A stretch of 9,166 nt of DNA from Thermoflexales bacterium (GTDB taxonomy: Bacteria > Chloroflexota > Anaerolineae > B4-G1). Made by a program: the position numbers and the translations under genes. The stretch is taken from positions 1-9,166 of the forward strand of contig SKQX01000003.1 in assembly GCA_007118795.1 (NCBI GenBank). Direction: 5' to 3'. The notes beneath the pieces were generated by a model. It saw only the letters and a list, made by a program, of their open reading frames with translations, was not told the origin of the DNA and ran no database searches. Shown here piece after piece: positions 1 through 6,840 of this stretch (its first letter is position 1; every line of letters starts with the position of its first letter).

Positions 1-148
1 GATTCTAGCTCAGCGGGGTTTCCCCTGGCTCAGAGCGGTCTGCGACTCCGACTTCCGCGCAGAACCTCCCGCCTCCCCAACCACCGCCACCACCCCAACT
101 CTGACCCGCCCGGCATCGCTCTACTCCACGGATATCTCCGAAGAAAGC

Positions 149-177
149 TGGACAAATGGAGCGGAATGTGATACACT
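149..177 (+). promoter_or_regulatory. Candidate sigma70-type extended -10 promoter
   Basis: TGGACA at 149-154 matches the -35 consensus TTGACA at 5 of 6 positions. After a 17-base spacer, TACACT at 172-177 matches the -10 consensus at 4 of 6, and it is directly preceded by TGA, an extended -10 (TGn) element. Transcription would begin near 184-186. That leaves a leader of about 280 nt before the first start codon, long enough for leader control. Spacing and sequence are good, but the call rests on pattern alone. Confidence 0.5.
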
Positions 178-330
178 GGACCCACAAACATGGTCCGCCG
201 ATCGACGCTTTCCACCGCCTCCTCGCTTGCCCTCGCGGGCCGCATCCCGCCTGACGCAACTGCCAGGGGTGTTGATGGCGTCCGCCGACCTCGGCGAGGT
301 GATGTCCTTCGCGCGCTGCGATGAAAGTGA

Positions 331-363
331 CCATTGACAACCTTCTTGGGTCTTCGCGGGAAC
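331..363 (+). repeat. Diverged intergenic element, copy A
   Basis: This stretch (CCATTGACAACCTTC, then GGGTCT, then GC.GGAA) aligns with 8866-8897 in front of the last gene. By hand, 25 of 33 columns match with one gap. It contains a perfect TTGACA hexamer at 334-339, but no fitting -10 follows at the usual distance. The hairpin that is clear in copy B (AGACC/GGTCT) is weakened here. It could be a dispersed intergenic repeat or a shared regulatory site. Confidence 0.4.
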
Positions 364-453
364 CCACCGATTCCACCATACCGATCATCTAGCTTCGAAC
401 TGGCAACTTATGAGCGCCGGGGGTGATCACCTCTACCGCGCCGAGCCAGGGAC

Positions 454-460
454 AGGAGGG
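454..460 (+). promoter_or_regulatory. Shine-Dalgarno deciding the start of the small FHA gene
   Basis: AGGAGGG lies 7 bases before the GTG at 468. This supports 468 over the upstream in-frame GTG at 423, which has no comparable site. Confidence 0.7.
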
Positions 461-467
461 AGCCGCC

Positions 468-1055
468 GTGGACGATAAACCAACTGTGCAGATGGACCCA
501 TTCTCCGAGGAGCGGCAGCCCGACAGCGACAGGGGCCAGTCTCCCCCGACCATTCCTATCGACGATCTGTTCCACGACGCCTCGTGGCCACCCTTGGCCG
601 AGGATCCCACGCCGCCCCCGCCTGTGGCCCCGCCCCCCGCGCCCGATAGCCGGCCGGACCCGGCCGGCCAGACCACCATATTGCGGCCGGAGGCCCGCGC
701 TCCCCTGCTGGCCTGGCTGGCCGTCGTAGCGGGCCCCGGAGCGTCCCGGGGGCAGGTCTTCACCCTGGAGTCGGAGACCGTGATCGGTCGCAAGACCGGT
801 CAGATTCTGCTGGCGAGTGACGCGTCTGTCTCCGGGCACCACGCCCGGGTCCGTTTGGAGCCCGGCGAGGGCGAAGACGAGGGCCATTCCTTCGTCCTCT
901 ATGACCTGGCCAGCTCCAACGGGACCTTTGCTGGGGACAGAGAGTCCTACCGGGACGAGCGCGTCTACCGACACGAGTTGAAGGATGGTGACTTCATCCT
1001 CCTCGGCGAGACGACTCTGGTCTTCAAGCAGGTGGCCCTTGGGGGGAAGTCGTGA
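468..1055 (+). CDS. Small FHA-domain protein, probably cytoplasmic
   Basis: A 195-residue protein with no signal peptide or membrane segment. Residues 1-80 are acidic and proline-rich (PPPP near 49-52, PPPAP near 55-59) and look disordered. An FHA domain fills about residues 83-188, with the key positions intact: GR 107-108, S-G-H-H 122-125 and SSNGTF 149-154. FHA domains bind phosphothreonine peptides, so the likely role is an adaptor or reader for the kinase encoded downstream. A TTILR motif at 69-73, just before the FHA domain, recalls the N-terminal phospho-switch threonines of the actinobacterial FHA proteins GarA/OdhI (inference). I chose GTG 468 over the in-frame GTG at 423 because of the strong AGGAGGG site. 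The next gene begins 29 bases after this stop, or overlaps it by 4 bases if its upstream GTG is used, so the two are probably co-translated. Confidence 0.88.
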   Translation: MDDKPTVQMDPFSEERQPDSDRGQSPPTIPIDDLFHDASWPPLAEDPTPPPPVAPPPAPDSRPDPAGQTTILRPEARAPLLAWLAVVAGPGASRGQVFTLESETVIGRKTGQILLASDASVSGHHARVRLEPGEGEDEGHSFVLYDLASSNGTFAGDRESYRDERVYRHELKDGDFILLGETTLVFKQVALGGKS

Positions 1056-1070
1056 CCCCCACCACTACTC

Positions 1071-1078
1071 AGAGGAGG
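1071..1078 (+). promoter_or_regulatory. Shine-Dalgarno for the vWA-FHA gene
   Basis: AGAGGAGG lies 6 bases before the ATG at 1085. A second in-frame start, GTG 1052, overlaps the previous stop as GTGA and has only a G-run upstream. The ATG is preferred, and it gives a typical signal peptide. Confidence 0.65.
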
Positions 1079-1084
1079 CGGCTC

Positions 1085-2959
1085 ATGCAGCGTCCACGTT
1101 GGATCACTCTTGACAGCCCACCCGTCGCACGGCGGATCGTTGCCGCGCTGACCTTGGTGATGCTGGTTGGCGTACTCTTGCCGGCCGCTCACCCGAGCCA
1201 CGCTCAGGTCGGCGATATCACCGTGACGGTGGACGAGGTCGATGCCTCATCCTTCCCGACCGTTGAGATCCAGGTCAGTGTCCGGGATCAGACCGGTGTG
1301 CCCATTCCCGATCTCACCGCGGACCATTTTGAGATCATCGAGGATGGGGCTGTCGCGTATGCACCCACTGCCGTGGACGCCCACACGAATCTCGACGCCG
1401 ATGTGTCGCTGGCCATCGTCATCGACCTCTTCCGGACGCTTAGCGGTGCGCCCATGGAGGCTGCCCAGGAGGCGACGGAGGTCCTCCTCAACGATCTCTT
1501 CGACGACCCCGATGGCGCGAATCGAGCCGCCTTCGTCGGGATCCGTCAGGGGCTCAGCACCGATCCGGCGGATCTGGACGAGGACTACGACGTCCCCTTC
1601 ACCAGCGATCGGAACCGGCTGCTCAACGTGATCAGCTTCCTCCACGAGCGCATCCAGGAGACCGGCCCCGGCACGCCTCTCTACGACGCTGTCATCAAGG
1701 CCATCCGCATGGCCGAGGCCACCGAGCCGGTGGCCCAACGAGCGGTCATCGTCATGACCGACGGGATGGATCGCACCAGTGTCAGCACCGACAGCGACAC
1801 CATCCAGCGCGCCGTCGGCGCCCGCACGCCCGTCTTCACCGTCGGGCTGAGCAACGCCGGCCTCGACGAGCAGTATCTGAGGCGACTCGCCGAGAACACC
1901 GGGGGGGTGTATCAGGCCGCACAGACGGCGGAGGACTTCACGCCCCTGTTCACCAACGTCCTCACCATGCTCCGCCAGCAGTACGTGCTCCGCTACGACT
2001 CCAGCGCGCCCGGGGAGGCTCCCCCCCAGAGCGTGATGGTGCGGGTCCGCACGCCCGCTCAGCTGGAGGGGTTCCAGGAGTACCGGGTCTATCTGCCCGC
2101 GGCCACGGCGGACGAGGGCGACCAGGAGCCCGCGCCGCCTCCCGAAGATGTGGAGGCCGATCCTGAAGCCCAGATCGAGCCGGTCGTGGCCGATGACGGC
2201 GTGGAGGCCGACGAGGAATGGCTCACCACCGCCACGGACTGGATTCTTGATAATCTGCTGCAGGTCATCCTGATCGTCGGCGCTCTCTTCCTCTTCATCT
2301 TGGCGGTGGTGATCGTGCTGCTGCTCGTGATACGGCGCAGGCGGGGCCGTCTGGACGACGGTGCCTCGCCGCTGGAGCCACCGCCCTATCCCTCCGATCC
2401 GGGTTGGACCGGGGAGCCGGGGGGTGAGGCAGGCGACGTGTGGCGGGGCGGCACGGAGCAACCGGATGACTTCGGGTTGGAGACGGAGGGTCCCGGCGTG
2501 CCTCCACCGGCGACCGTCATGGACAACGAGATCAACTTTGGCCCGCGCCCCGGTATGCGCCACGAGGGACGCCCATCGGAGCCCCCGGGAGCCCCCCAGC
2601 CCGGACTTCAACCGTCCGACGCTGACCGGACCCGCATCCTGGCCCGCCGGCCGAAGATGTCGCAGGTGGGGCTGCTCATCGATCGCGATCATCCGGAGCA
2701 GCGATATGACGTCGCCATGCCCGTCGTGACCATTGGACGCGCCGAGCAGAGCGATATCGCCATCGACGACGGCACCGTCTCTCGCCAGCACGCGGTCATC
2801 AAGCTGGAGGACGGCCAGTTCCAGGTCTACGACGTGGGCAGCACCAACGGGACCTTCGTCGGGGAGACCCGGGTGCGTGAGCCGATGACCCTGGAGGACG
2901 GGGTCATCGTCCGGTTCGGCGAGAGGTCCTTCATTTTCAAGATCGTCTCATTGGAGTAA
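1085..2959 (+). CDS. vWA-TM-FHA membrane protein
   Basis: A 624-residue protein. Residues 1-40 form a signal peptide (basic start, hydrophobic core, SHA-Q cleavage site). Residues 41-100 resemble the beta-rich lead-in of vWF-A-related proteins, with a DFxIxEDG-like HFEIIEDG at 81-88. A von Willebrand A domain spans about 106-305: strand ending at D114, T197 in GPGTPLYDA and D226 in MTDG are in MIDAS positions. The first MIDAS motif is D-L-F-R-T instead of DxSxS, so metal binding may be weak. An acidic, proline-rich linker (340-385) leads to one TM helix (about 391-416) followed by RRRR, which puts the vWA domain outside and the C-terminus inside. A Pro/Gly-rich linker ends in TRILA (516-520). 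A C-terminal FHA domain (530-622) has GR 551-552, SRQH 566-569 and STNGTF 586-591. Likely role (inference): carry an outside binding event to phosphothreonine signalling inside. The in-frame GTG at 1052 would add 11 residues. Confidence 0.88.
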   Translation: MQRPRWITLDSPPVARRIVAALTLVMLVGVLLPAAHPSHAQVGDITVTVDEVDASSFPTVEIQVSVRDQTGVPIPDLTADHFEIIEDGAVAYAPTAVDAHTNLDADVSLAIVIDLFRTLSGAPMEAAQEATEVLLNDLFDDPDGANRAAFVGIRQGLSTDPADLDEDYDVPFTSDRNRLLNVISFLHERIQETGPGTPLYDAVIKAIRMAEATEPVAQRAVIVMTDGMDRTSVSTDSDTIQRAVGARTPVFTVGLSNAGLDEQYLRRLAENTGGVYQAAQTAEDFTPLFTNVLTMLRQQYVLRYDSSAPGEAPPQSVMVRVRTPAQLEGFQEYRVYLPAATADEGDQEPAPPPEDVEADPEAQIEPVVADDGVEADEEWLTTATDWILDNLLQVILIVGALFLFILAVVIVLLLVIRRRRGRLDDGASPLEPPPYPSDPGWTGEPGGEAGDVWRGGTEQPDDFGLETEGPGVPPPATVMDNEINFGPRPGMRHEGRPSEPPGAPQPGLQPSDADRTRILARRPKMSQVGLLIDRDHPEQRYDVAMPVVTIGRAEQSDIAIDDGTVSRQHAVIKLEDGQFQVYDVGSTNGTFVGETRVREPMTLEDGVIVRFGERSFIFKIVSLE

Positions 2960-2984
2960 TACCACCGCTGTGAGCCTGGGCCTT

Positions 2985-3007
2985 GCACCGCCGCAAACTG
3001 GCGGTGC
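2985..3007 (+). other. Intergenic hairpin, 8-bp perfect stem
   Basis: GCACCGCC at 2985-2992 pairs perfectly with GGCGGTGC at 3000-3007 around a 7-base loop. It begins 26 bases after the vWA-FHA stop. There is no T-tract, so it is not a classical terminator. It could protect the 3' end of the upstream message or attenuate read-through into the exporter gene. Confidence 0.55.
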
Positions 3008-3082
3008 TGCGTGGGCACCTTCGACACAGAGGGTGCAACGTATAGCGCCTCCGACATCAGCCGTGGTCGGCAGGACGGTTGC

Positions 3083-3107
3083 GGCACCGGCGCTGAAGGC
3101 CGGTGCC
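3083..3107 (+). other. Intergenic hairpin, 9-bp perfect stem, near the exporter start
   Basis: GGCACCGGC at 3083-3091 pairs perfectly with GCCGGTGCC at 3099-3107 around a 7-base loop, followed by ATTGTT. It ends 9 bases before the exporter's Shine-Dalgarno. The short T-containing tail is too weak for a confident terminator. Its position suits control of translation initiation or message stability. Confidence 0.5.
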
Positions 3108-3116
3108 ATTGTTGGC

Positions 3117-3123
3117 GGGAGGG
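3117..3123 (+). promoter_or_regulatory. Shine-Dalgarno deciding the exporter start
   Basis: GGGAGGG lies 7 bases before the ATG at 3131. An in-frame GTG at 3011 would add 40 residues unlike an FHA lead-in and would run through the 3083-3107 hairpin, so 3131 is preferred. Confidence 0.7.
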
Positions 3124-3130
3124 CAGCTGG

Positions 3131-6100
3131 ATGACACCGAAGTTCTCATTGAGGCTAACGCTGCCTGACGGGCAGGTCCGCCGTCACGAGTGGTCCGAGC
3201 CGGGCCTCCGGGTCGGTCGCGCGCCGGGGAACGATCTGGTGGTTCCGGACCCTCGGATCTCGGGGCGTCACGCCTACTTCCAGATCCGCGGTAGTGCCGT
3301 CGAGGTCGTCGACACGGGGTCGTCCAACGGTACGCTGGTCAATGGGCAGCCCATTGGAGCCAACAGTCGGCGCACCCTGCGTGCCGGCGACATCGTGCGG
3401 ATGGGCGACACGACCTTCCAGCTGACCGCCACTCCGCGCCAGCCGGGTAGGGCCGGCCCCTCGGCCAGGCCTGGGGCAGGACCGGTGGAGCGGCAGGAGG
3501 GCGCCCCGGGTACCAACTTGGTGCTCCAGGCCCGGGTGGGCGGCCGGGTGGATGAGCTGACCATTGGGAAGGCCGAGATCACCATCGGGCGGGCCGCCGA
3601 CAACGACGTCATCTTGGAGGACCCCCGCGCCTCCAGCCATCACGCCCGTCTCTCCTTCCGGGCCGGAAGATGGGCGGTGATGGATCTCGGCTCGCTGAAC
3701 GGCACGCAACTGAAGGGAGAGCCGCTCCCCAACCGGCAGCCCGTCCCTCTTCGGCCCGGTGAGTCCATCACCATCGGGGCCCACGCTTTTGCTGTGCGGG
3801 AGGCCAGCCCCGACGCGCCGGCATCCCCGCCCCTCACCGACCAGGTGCGGCTCTCGCCCCAGGGGCCGGCCGGGTTGGTCGTCCACGCCGATGGACGACA
3901 GACGCGCCACGTGCTGGAGAGCTTCCCCGTCACCCTGGGCCGCTCATCCGACAGCGACGTTGTGGTGCCTTCCCCCACCGTGTCGGGTCACCATGCCCGG
4001 ATCCAGTACGCCGATGGCGCCCTGTGGATCGTCGACCTCGAGAGTCGGAACGGGCTGGTCTTCGAGGGACAGCGCATCCCCCGGAAAGCTCTCCACGACG
4101 GCGACGTGGTCCACCTGGCTCGGGGCGTAGCGGTCCAGTTCCGGGAGCACATCGGCTTCCGCCCGGTCCAGGAGCGCCCCTCGCTGCCGCCCGCTCAGAC
4201 CCTCCGTCTCACCACCGATACGACCACGGTCGGGCGTGCGAGCGACAACGATATGGTGCTCGACCATCCGCAGGTGAGCCGCCATCACGCCCTCGTCGAG
4301 CGCCTCGGCATGCGCACGCGTCTCAGGGACCTGAGGAGCTCCAACGGCGTCTTCGTCAACGGAGACCGCATCGAGACCGAGGCCTGGATCAGCCAGGGCG
4401 ACGAGATCCGCATCGGGCCTTACCGCCTCCAGGTGGGCGAGAACTCCCTGGCCTGTATGTCCGACGAGGGCCTGCGCATCGACGCCTTCCGCCTGCAGAA
4501 ATGGGTCACCCCGAAGCTGAATCTGCTGGAGGATATATCTCTCTCCGTCCACCCCCAGGAGTTCGTGGCCCTGGTGGGCCTCAGCGGCGCCGGCAAGTCG
4601 ACGCTGATGGACGCCATGAACGGCTTCCGCCCCGCCACCCACGGCGTGGTGCTGGTCAACGACGTCGATCTATACAAGCAGTTCGACCTGTTCCGGAACG
4701 ATATGGGGTACGTGCCTCAGCAGGATATCGTCCACACCGAGCTGTCCGTCTACCAGGCCCTTGACTATGCCGCGCAGCTCCGCATGCCCGCCGACACCAC
4801 AGCGAGGGAGCGACAGGAGCGGGTCCTGGAGGTCCTGGATGAACTCGACTTGAGCGAGCGGCGCGACGTCCCGGTCCACAAGCTCTCCGGGGGGCAGCTC
4901 AAGCGCGTCTCTATCGGCGTGGAGCTCCTGACGAAGCCGCGCCTCTTCTTCCTGGACGAGCCCACCAGCGGCCTGGACCCCGGGACTGAGTACAATATGA
5001 TGCGCCTGCTCCGAAAGATGGCCGACCAGGGGCGGACCATCGTGCTCATCACCCACGCCACCAAGAACGTGATGATGTGCGACAAGGTCATCATCCTGGT
5101 TCGCGGTGGCCGGGTGGCTTACTATGGCCCGCCCGAACAGGCCCTCACCTACTTCGATCAGTTCCGCACCGACTACGAACGCCGCGTCAAGGAGATCGAG
5201 TTCGACGACATCTACACCATCCTCGAGGATGATGAGCGCGGGACCCCGGAGGATTGGGACCAGCGATACCGACGCTCACGCCAGTACGCCGAGAACGTGG
5301 TCCAGCGGCTGCGGGAAAGGGAGGGCGCGGCCCGGGCGGCGGACTCTCCCACCGGGGTCAATGCCGCCGACCTGCGGAAGAGCACGGCCCGGGGCGTCTC
5401 GGCGCTCCGTCAGTTCTCCATCCTCTCCCGCCGCAACCTGCGCATCATCGCCTCGGACAAAGCCACCCTGGGGCTGATGCTGGCCCTGGCCCCCCTGCTG
5501 TCCGTGATGGAGACGGCCGGGCCGGGCATGTTCGATCCGGTGACCGGGAACGCTGCCGATATCATCACCACCTTCTTCCTGAACGGCCTGATCTCTTTCC
5601 TGGTGGGGGCCCTGGTGAGCGTCCGGGAGATCGTCAAGGAGATCGACATCTACAAGCGGGAGCGGGCCATCAACCTGAAGATCGCGCCCTATGTGATGTC
5701 GAAGGTGTGGGTCGGGTTTGTGCTGGCCGTCTACACGGGGCTCATCTTCGTGTTCATCCGGCAGGGCCTGATGACCGGCCTCTGGCCCTCGGCGGAGATC
5801 GGGTTCGGCACCCTCGGGTTGGTGGGCTTCGCCGCCCTGTTCGTCACCTGGGCCCTCAGCTCGCTGTCGGGCTATCTGACCGGGCTGTTCGTCTCTGCTG
5901 TCTCCCCCAACCAGAACATGGCGATCCTGCTGGTGATCGTCGCCATCGTACCCCAGTTCCTTCTGGCCGGTGGGATGATGCCCCTGGATATGCTGGGGGT
6001 GGGCGGGGAGATCGCCAGCCGGGGGGTCTCCAACCGCTGGGCCTTCGAGGCGGCGGTCAACATCACCGGTTTTGGCGCGCCCCTGGCGGACGACCCCTGC

Positions 6101-6721
6101 TGGGGCGATCGCGACAAGTACGGGACCGACGGGGTGATGGGGTGGAACGATTACCTCAACCTCAGCAATGCGGAGAAGGCCGCCGCCGACTGCCAGTGCA
6201 TGGGCTCCAGGATCTTCTCCGGCCCCTGCAGCCGCTTCCCGGGCGTCATGGATACCGACTACTACTCCCAGGACGCCAGGGCGGCCTTGGCCAGCCCGGA
6301 GATGGTGCGGCCCAGTGCGCCGACGCCCTACCCTTCGCCGACGCCCCATCCGACGCCGACCCCCTTGCCCACACCGGAGACCCCAGCCGGTTTTGCTGAG
6401 TACATGGAGGACATGCAGGCCCAGGGGGATGAGTATCAGGCCCTGCGAGAGGCCCAGGGGGAGCAATACCAGGACCGGCGGCAGGCTCAGGGGGACGAGT
6501 ACGAGGCCGCCATGGAGGTCTACTCCGACGAGTTCGCCGAATGGCAGCAGAGTCGGGAGCAGGCCATCGGTGGGGCGGAAGGGCGGCTGGCCGCCATGTT
6601 CGAGACCTATGGACGCACCTTCCGCGGCCACTACGCGACGCGCTGGGTCAACATGGTCATCATCATCGGCGTGATGATGCTGATGATCACCGTCTCTCAG
6701 AAACGGAAAGATGCGGTTTGA
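3131..6721 (+). CDS. ABCG-type exporter with four N-terminal FHA domains
   Basis: A 1196-residue fused ABC transporter. Four FHA domains come first: about 6-99 (GR 29-30, SGRH 44-47, SSNG 64-67), 130-222 (GR 153-154, SSHH 168-171, SLNG 188-191), 247-338 (GR 270-271, SGHH 285-288, SRNG 305-308) and 354-437 (GR 368-369, SRHH 383-386, SSNG 403-406). An ABCG-like ATPase follows (about 448-665): Walker A GLSGAGKST 483-491, Q-loop 530-531, LSGGQ 585-589, Walker B LFFLDE 605-610, H642. An ABC2-type membrane domain has TM segments near 779-795, 811-832, 855-876, 891-916, 929-950 and 1172-1189. The TM5-TM6 outer loop is very large: cysteines 990, 1021, 1023 and 1033, a Pro/Thr stalk (1061-1087) and 11-residue coiled-coil repeats (1095-1138). 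The known relative is mycobacterial Rv1747, which has two FHA domains and is phosphorylated by PknF. The cargo is unknown. It probably works as a homodimer under control of the adjacent kinase (inference). Confidence 0.92.
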   Translation: MTPKFSLRLTLPDGQVRRHEWSEPGLRVGRAPGNDLVVPDPRISGRHAYFQIRGSAVEVVDTGSSNGTLVNGQPIGANSRRTLRAGDIVRMGDTTFQLTATPRQPGRAGPSARPGAGPVERQEGAPGTNLVLQARVGGRVDELTIGKAEITIGRAADNDVILEDPRASSHHARLSFRAGRWAVMDLGSLNGTQLKGEPLPNRQPVPLRPGESITIGAHAFAVREASPDAPASPPLTDQVRLSPQGPAGLVVHADGRQTRHVLESFPVTLGRSSDSDVVVPSPTVSGHHARIQYADGALWIVDLESRNGLVFEGQRIPRKALHDGDVVHLARGVAVQFREHIGFRPVQERPSLPPAQTLRLTTDTTTVGRASDNDMVLDHPQVSRHHALVERLGMRTRLRDLRSSNGVFVNGDRIETEAWISQGDEIRIGPYRLQVGENSLACMSDEGLRIDAFRLQKWVTPKLNLLEDISLSVHPQEFVALVGLSGAGKSTLMDAMNGFRPATHGVVLVNDVDLYKQFDLFRNDMGYVPQQDIVHTELSVYQALDYAAQLRMPADTTARERQERVLEVLDELDLSERRDVPVHKLSGGQLKRVSIGVELLTKPRLFFLDEPTSGLDPGTEYNMMRLLRKMADQGRTIVLITHATKNVMMCDKVIILVRGGRVAYYGPPEQALTYFDQFRTDYERRVKEIEFDDIYTILEDDERGTPEDWDQRYRRSRQYAENVVQRLREREGAARAADSPTGVNAADLRKSTARGVSALRQFSILSRRNLRIIASDKATLGLMLALAPLLSVMETAGPGMFDPVTGNAADIITTFFLNGLISFLVGALVSVREIVKEIDIYKRERAINLKIAPYVMSKVWVGFVLAVYTGLIFVFIRQGLMTGLWPSAEIGFGTLGLVGFAALFVTWALSSLSGYLTGLFVSAVSPNQNMAILLVIVAIVPQFLLAGGMMPLDMLGVGGEIASRGVSNRWAFEAAVNITGFGAPLADDPCWGDRDKYGTDGVMGWNDYLNLSNAEKAAADCQCMGSRIFSGPCSRFPGVMDTDYYSQDARAALASPEMVRPSAPTPYPSPTPHPTPTPLPTPETPAGFAEYMEDMQAQGDEYQALREAQGEQYQDRRQAQGDEYEAAMEVYSDEFAEWQQSREQAIGGAEGRLAAMFETYGRTFRGHYATRWVNMVIIIGVMMLMITVSQKRKDAV
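6311..6391 (+). repeat. Pro/Thr stalk coding repeat in the exporter outer loop
   Basis: Encodes residues 1061-1087 of the exporter, a run of TP, SP and HP steps (TPYPSPTPHPTPTPLPTP). It joins the cysteine-containing part of the outer loop to the repeat helix. The Pro/Thr composition resembles the outer tail of the kinase encoded downstream. Confidence 0.7.
6413..6544 (+). repeat. 33-bp (11-residue) coding repeats, hendecad coiled coil
   Basis: Four consecutive 11-residue units: MQAQGDEYQAL, REAQGEQYQDR, RQAQGDEYEAA and the diverged MEVYSDEFAEW (exporter residues 1095-1138). The first three share AQG-[DE]-[EQ]-Y, and the DNA shares CAGG-GG-GA. Eleven-residue periodicity is typical of hendecad coiled coils. 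The topology places it outside the cell, just before the last TM helix. Confidence 0.75.
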
Positions 6722-6840
6722 GGTTGGTCGGAGGTTGAGCGTTACGGAGTCTCGAGTGGGCGGCGGACTTCGAGTCTCCGAGGCAAGGGGCCAGGCCCCC
6801 GGGGTAGGGTGGCACTGAGCTCGAGCAGGAGTGTGGAATC
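6722..6840 (+). other. Exporter-kinase intergenic region with an imperfect hairpin
   Basis: A 119-base gap. GGAGTCTCGAGT (6746-6757) pairs with ACTTCGAGTCTCC (6767-6779): 11 pairs, one T-T mismatch and one bulged T, around a 9-base G-rich loop. A second G/C inverted repeat (GGGG-CCAGG-CCCC) lies at 6787-6799. Neither is followed by a T-tract. The kinase Shine-Dalgarno is AGGAG at 6827-6831. I see no convincing promoter, so the kinase is probably read through from the exporter. Confidence 0.5.

Larger units (their letters stand above)
1..467. other. 5' leader region without a convincing gene
   Basis: No frame here reads like a protein on either strand. The first ~120 bases are C-rich on the plus strand. 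Small inverted repeats are visible, such as ACCTC-GGC-GAGGT at 288-300. A promoter candidate lies at 149-177 and a diverged repeat at 331-363. Plus-strand frame 2 is open from the window edge to a TGA at 335-337 and could in principle be the tail of an upstream gene, but its composition does not resemble any family I know. I treat the stretch as intergenic or leader DNA. Confidence 0.55.

Noticed and set aside
64..113. G-quadruplex on the minus strand
   Set aside because: There are several G-runs, but one loop would be about 14 bases and the runs are irregular; too weak to call.
2..337. Plus-strand frame open from the window edge to TGA at 335-337 (possible tail of an upstream gene)
   Set aside because: About 110 open codons are not unusual at this GC content. 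Codon third positions look less GC-biased than in the real genes, no motif is recognisable, and the promoter candidate lies inside it. It cannot be excluded without sequence before position 1.
334..339. Perfect TTGACA as a -35 box
   Set aside because: No acceptable -10 hexamer lies 16-18 bases downstream (CGGGAA at 17). It belongs to the diverged element shared with 8866-8897.
5..388. Minus-strand open frame of 127 residues
   Set aside because: Low-complexity Gly/Trp/Arg composition with no family resemblance. It covers the C-rich leader and lacks a convincing ribosome site.
1247..2791. 514-residue minus-strand open frame opposite the vWA-FHA gene
   Set aside because: Shadow frame of a GC-rich gene. 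The plus-strand protein has clear vWA, TM and FHA features, while the minus-strand peptide has none.
3020..3045. Possible promoter with -10 TATAGC before the exporter
   Set aside because: The nearest -35-like hexamer (TCGACA) is only 14 bases away, too short a spacer.
3011..3130. N-terminal 40-residue extension of the exporter from GTG 3011
   Set aside because: The peptide is unlike an FHA lead-in, it passes through a hairpin, and a strong Shine-Dalgarno supports ATG 3131.
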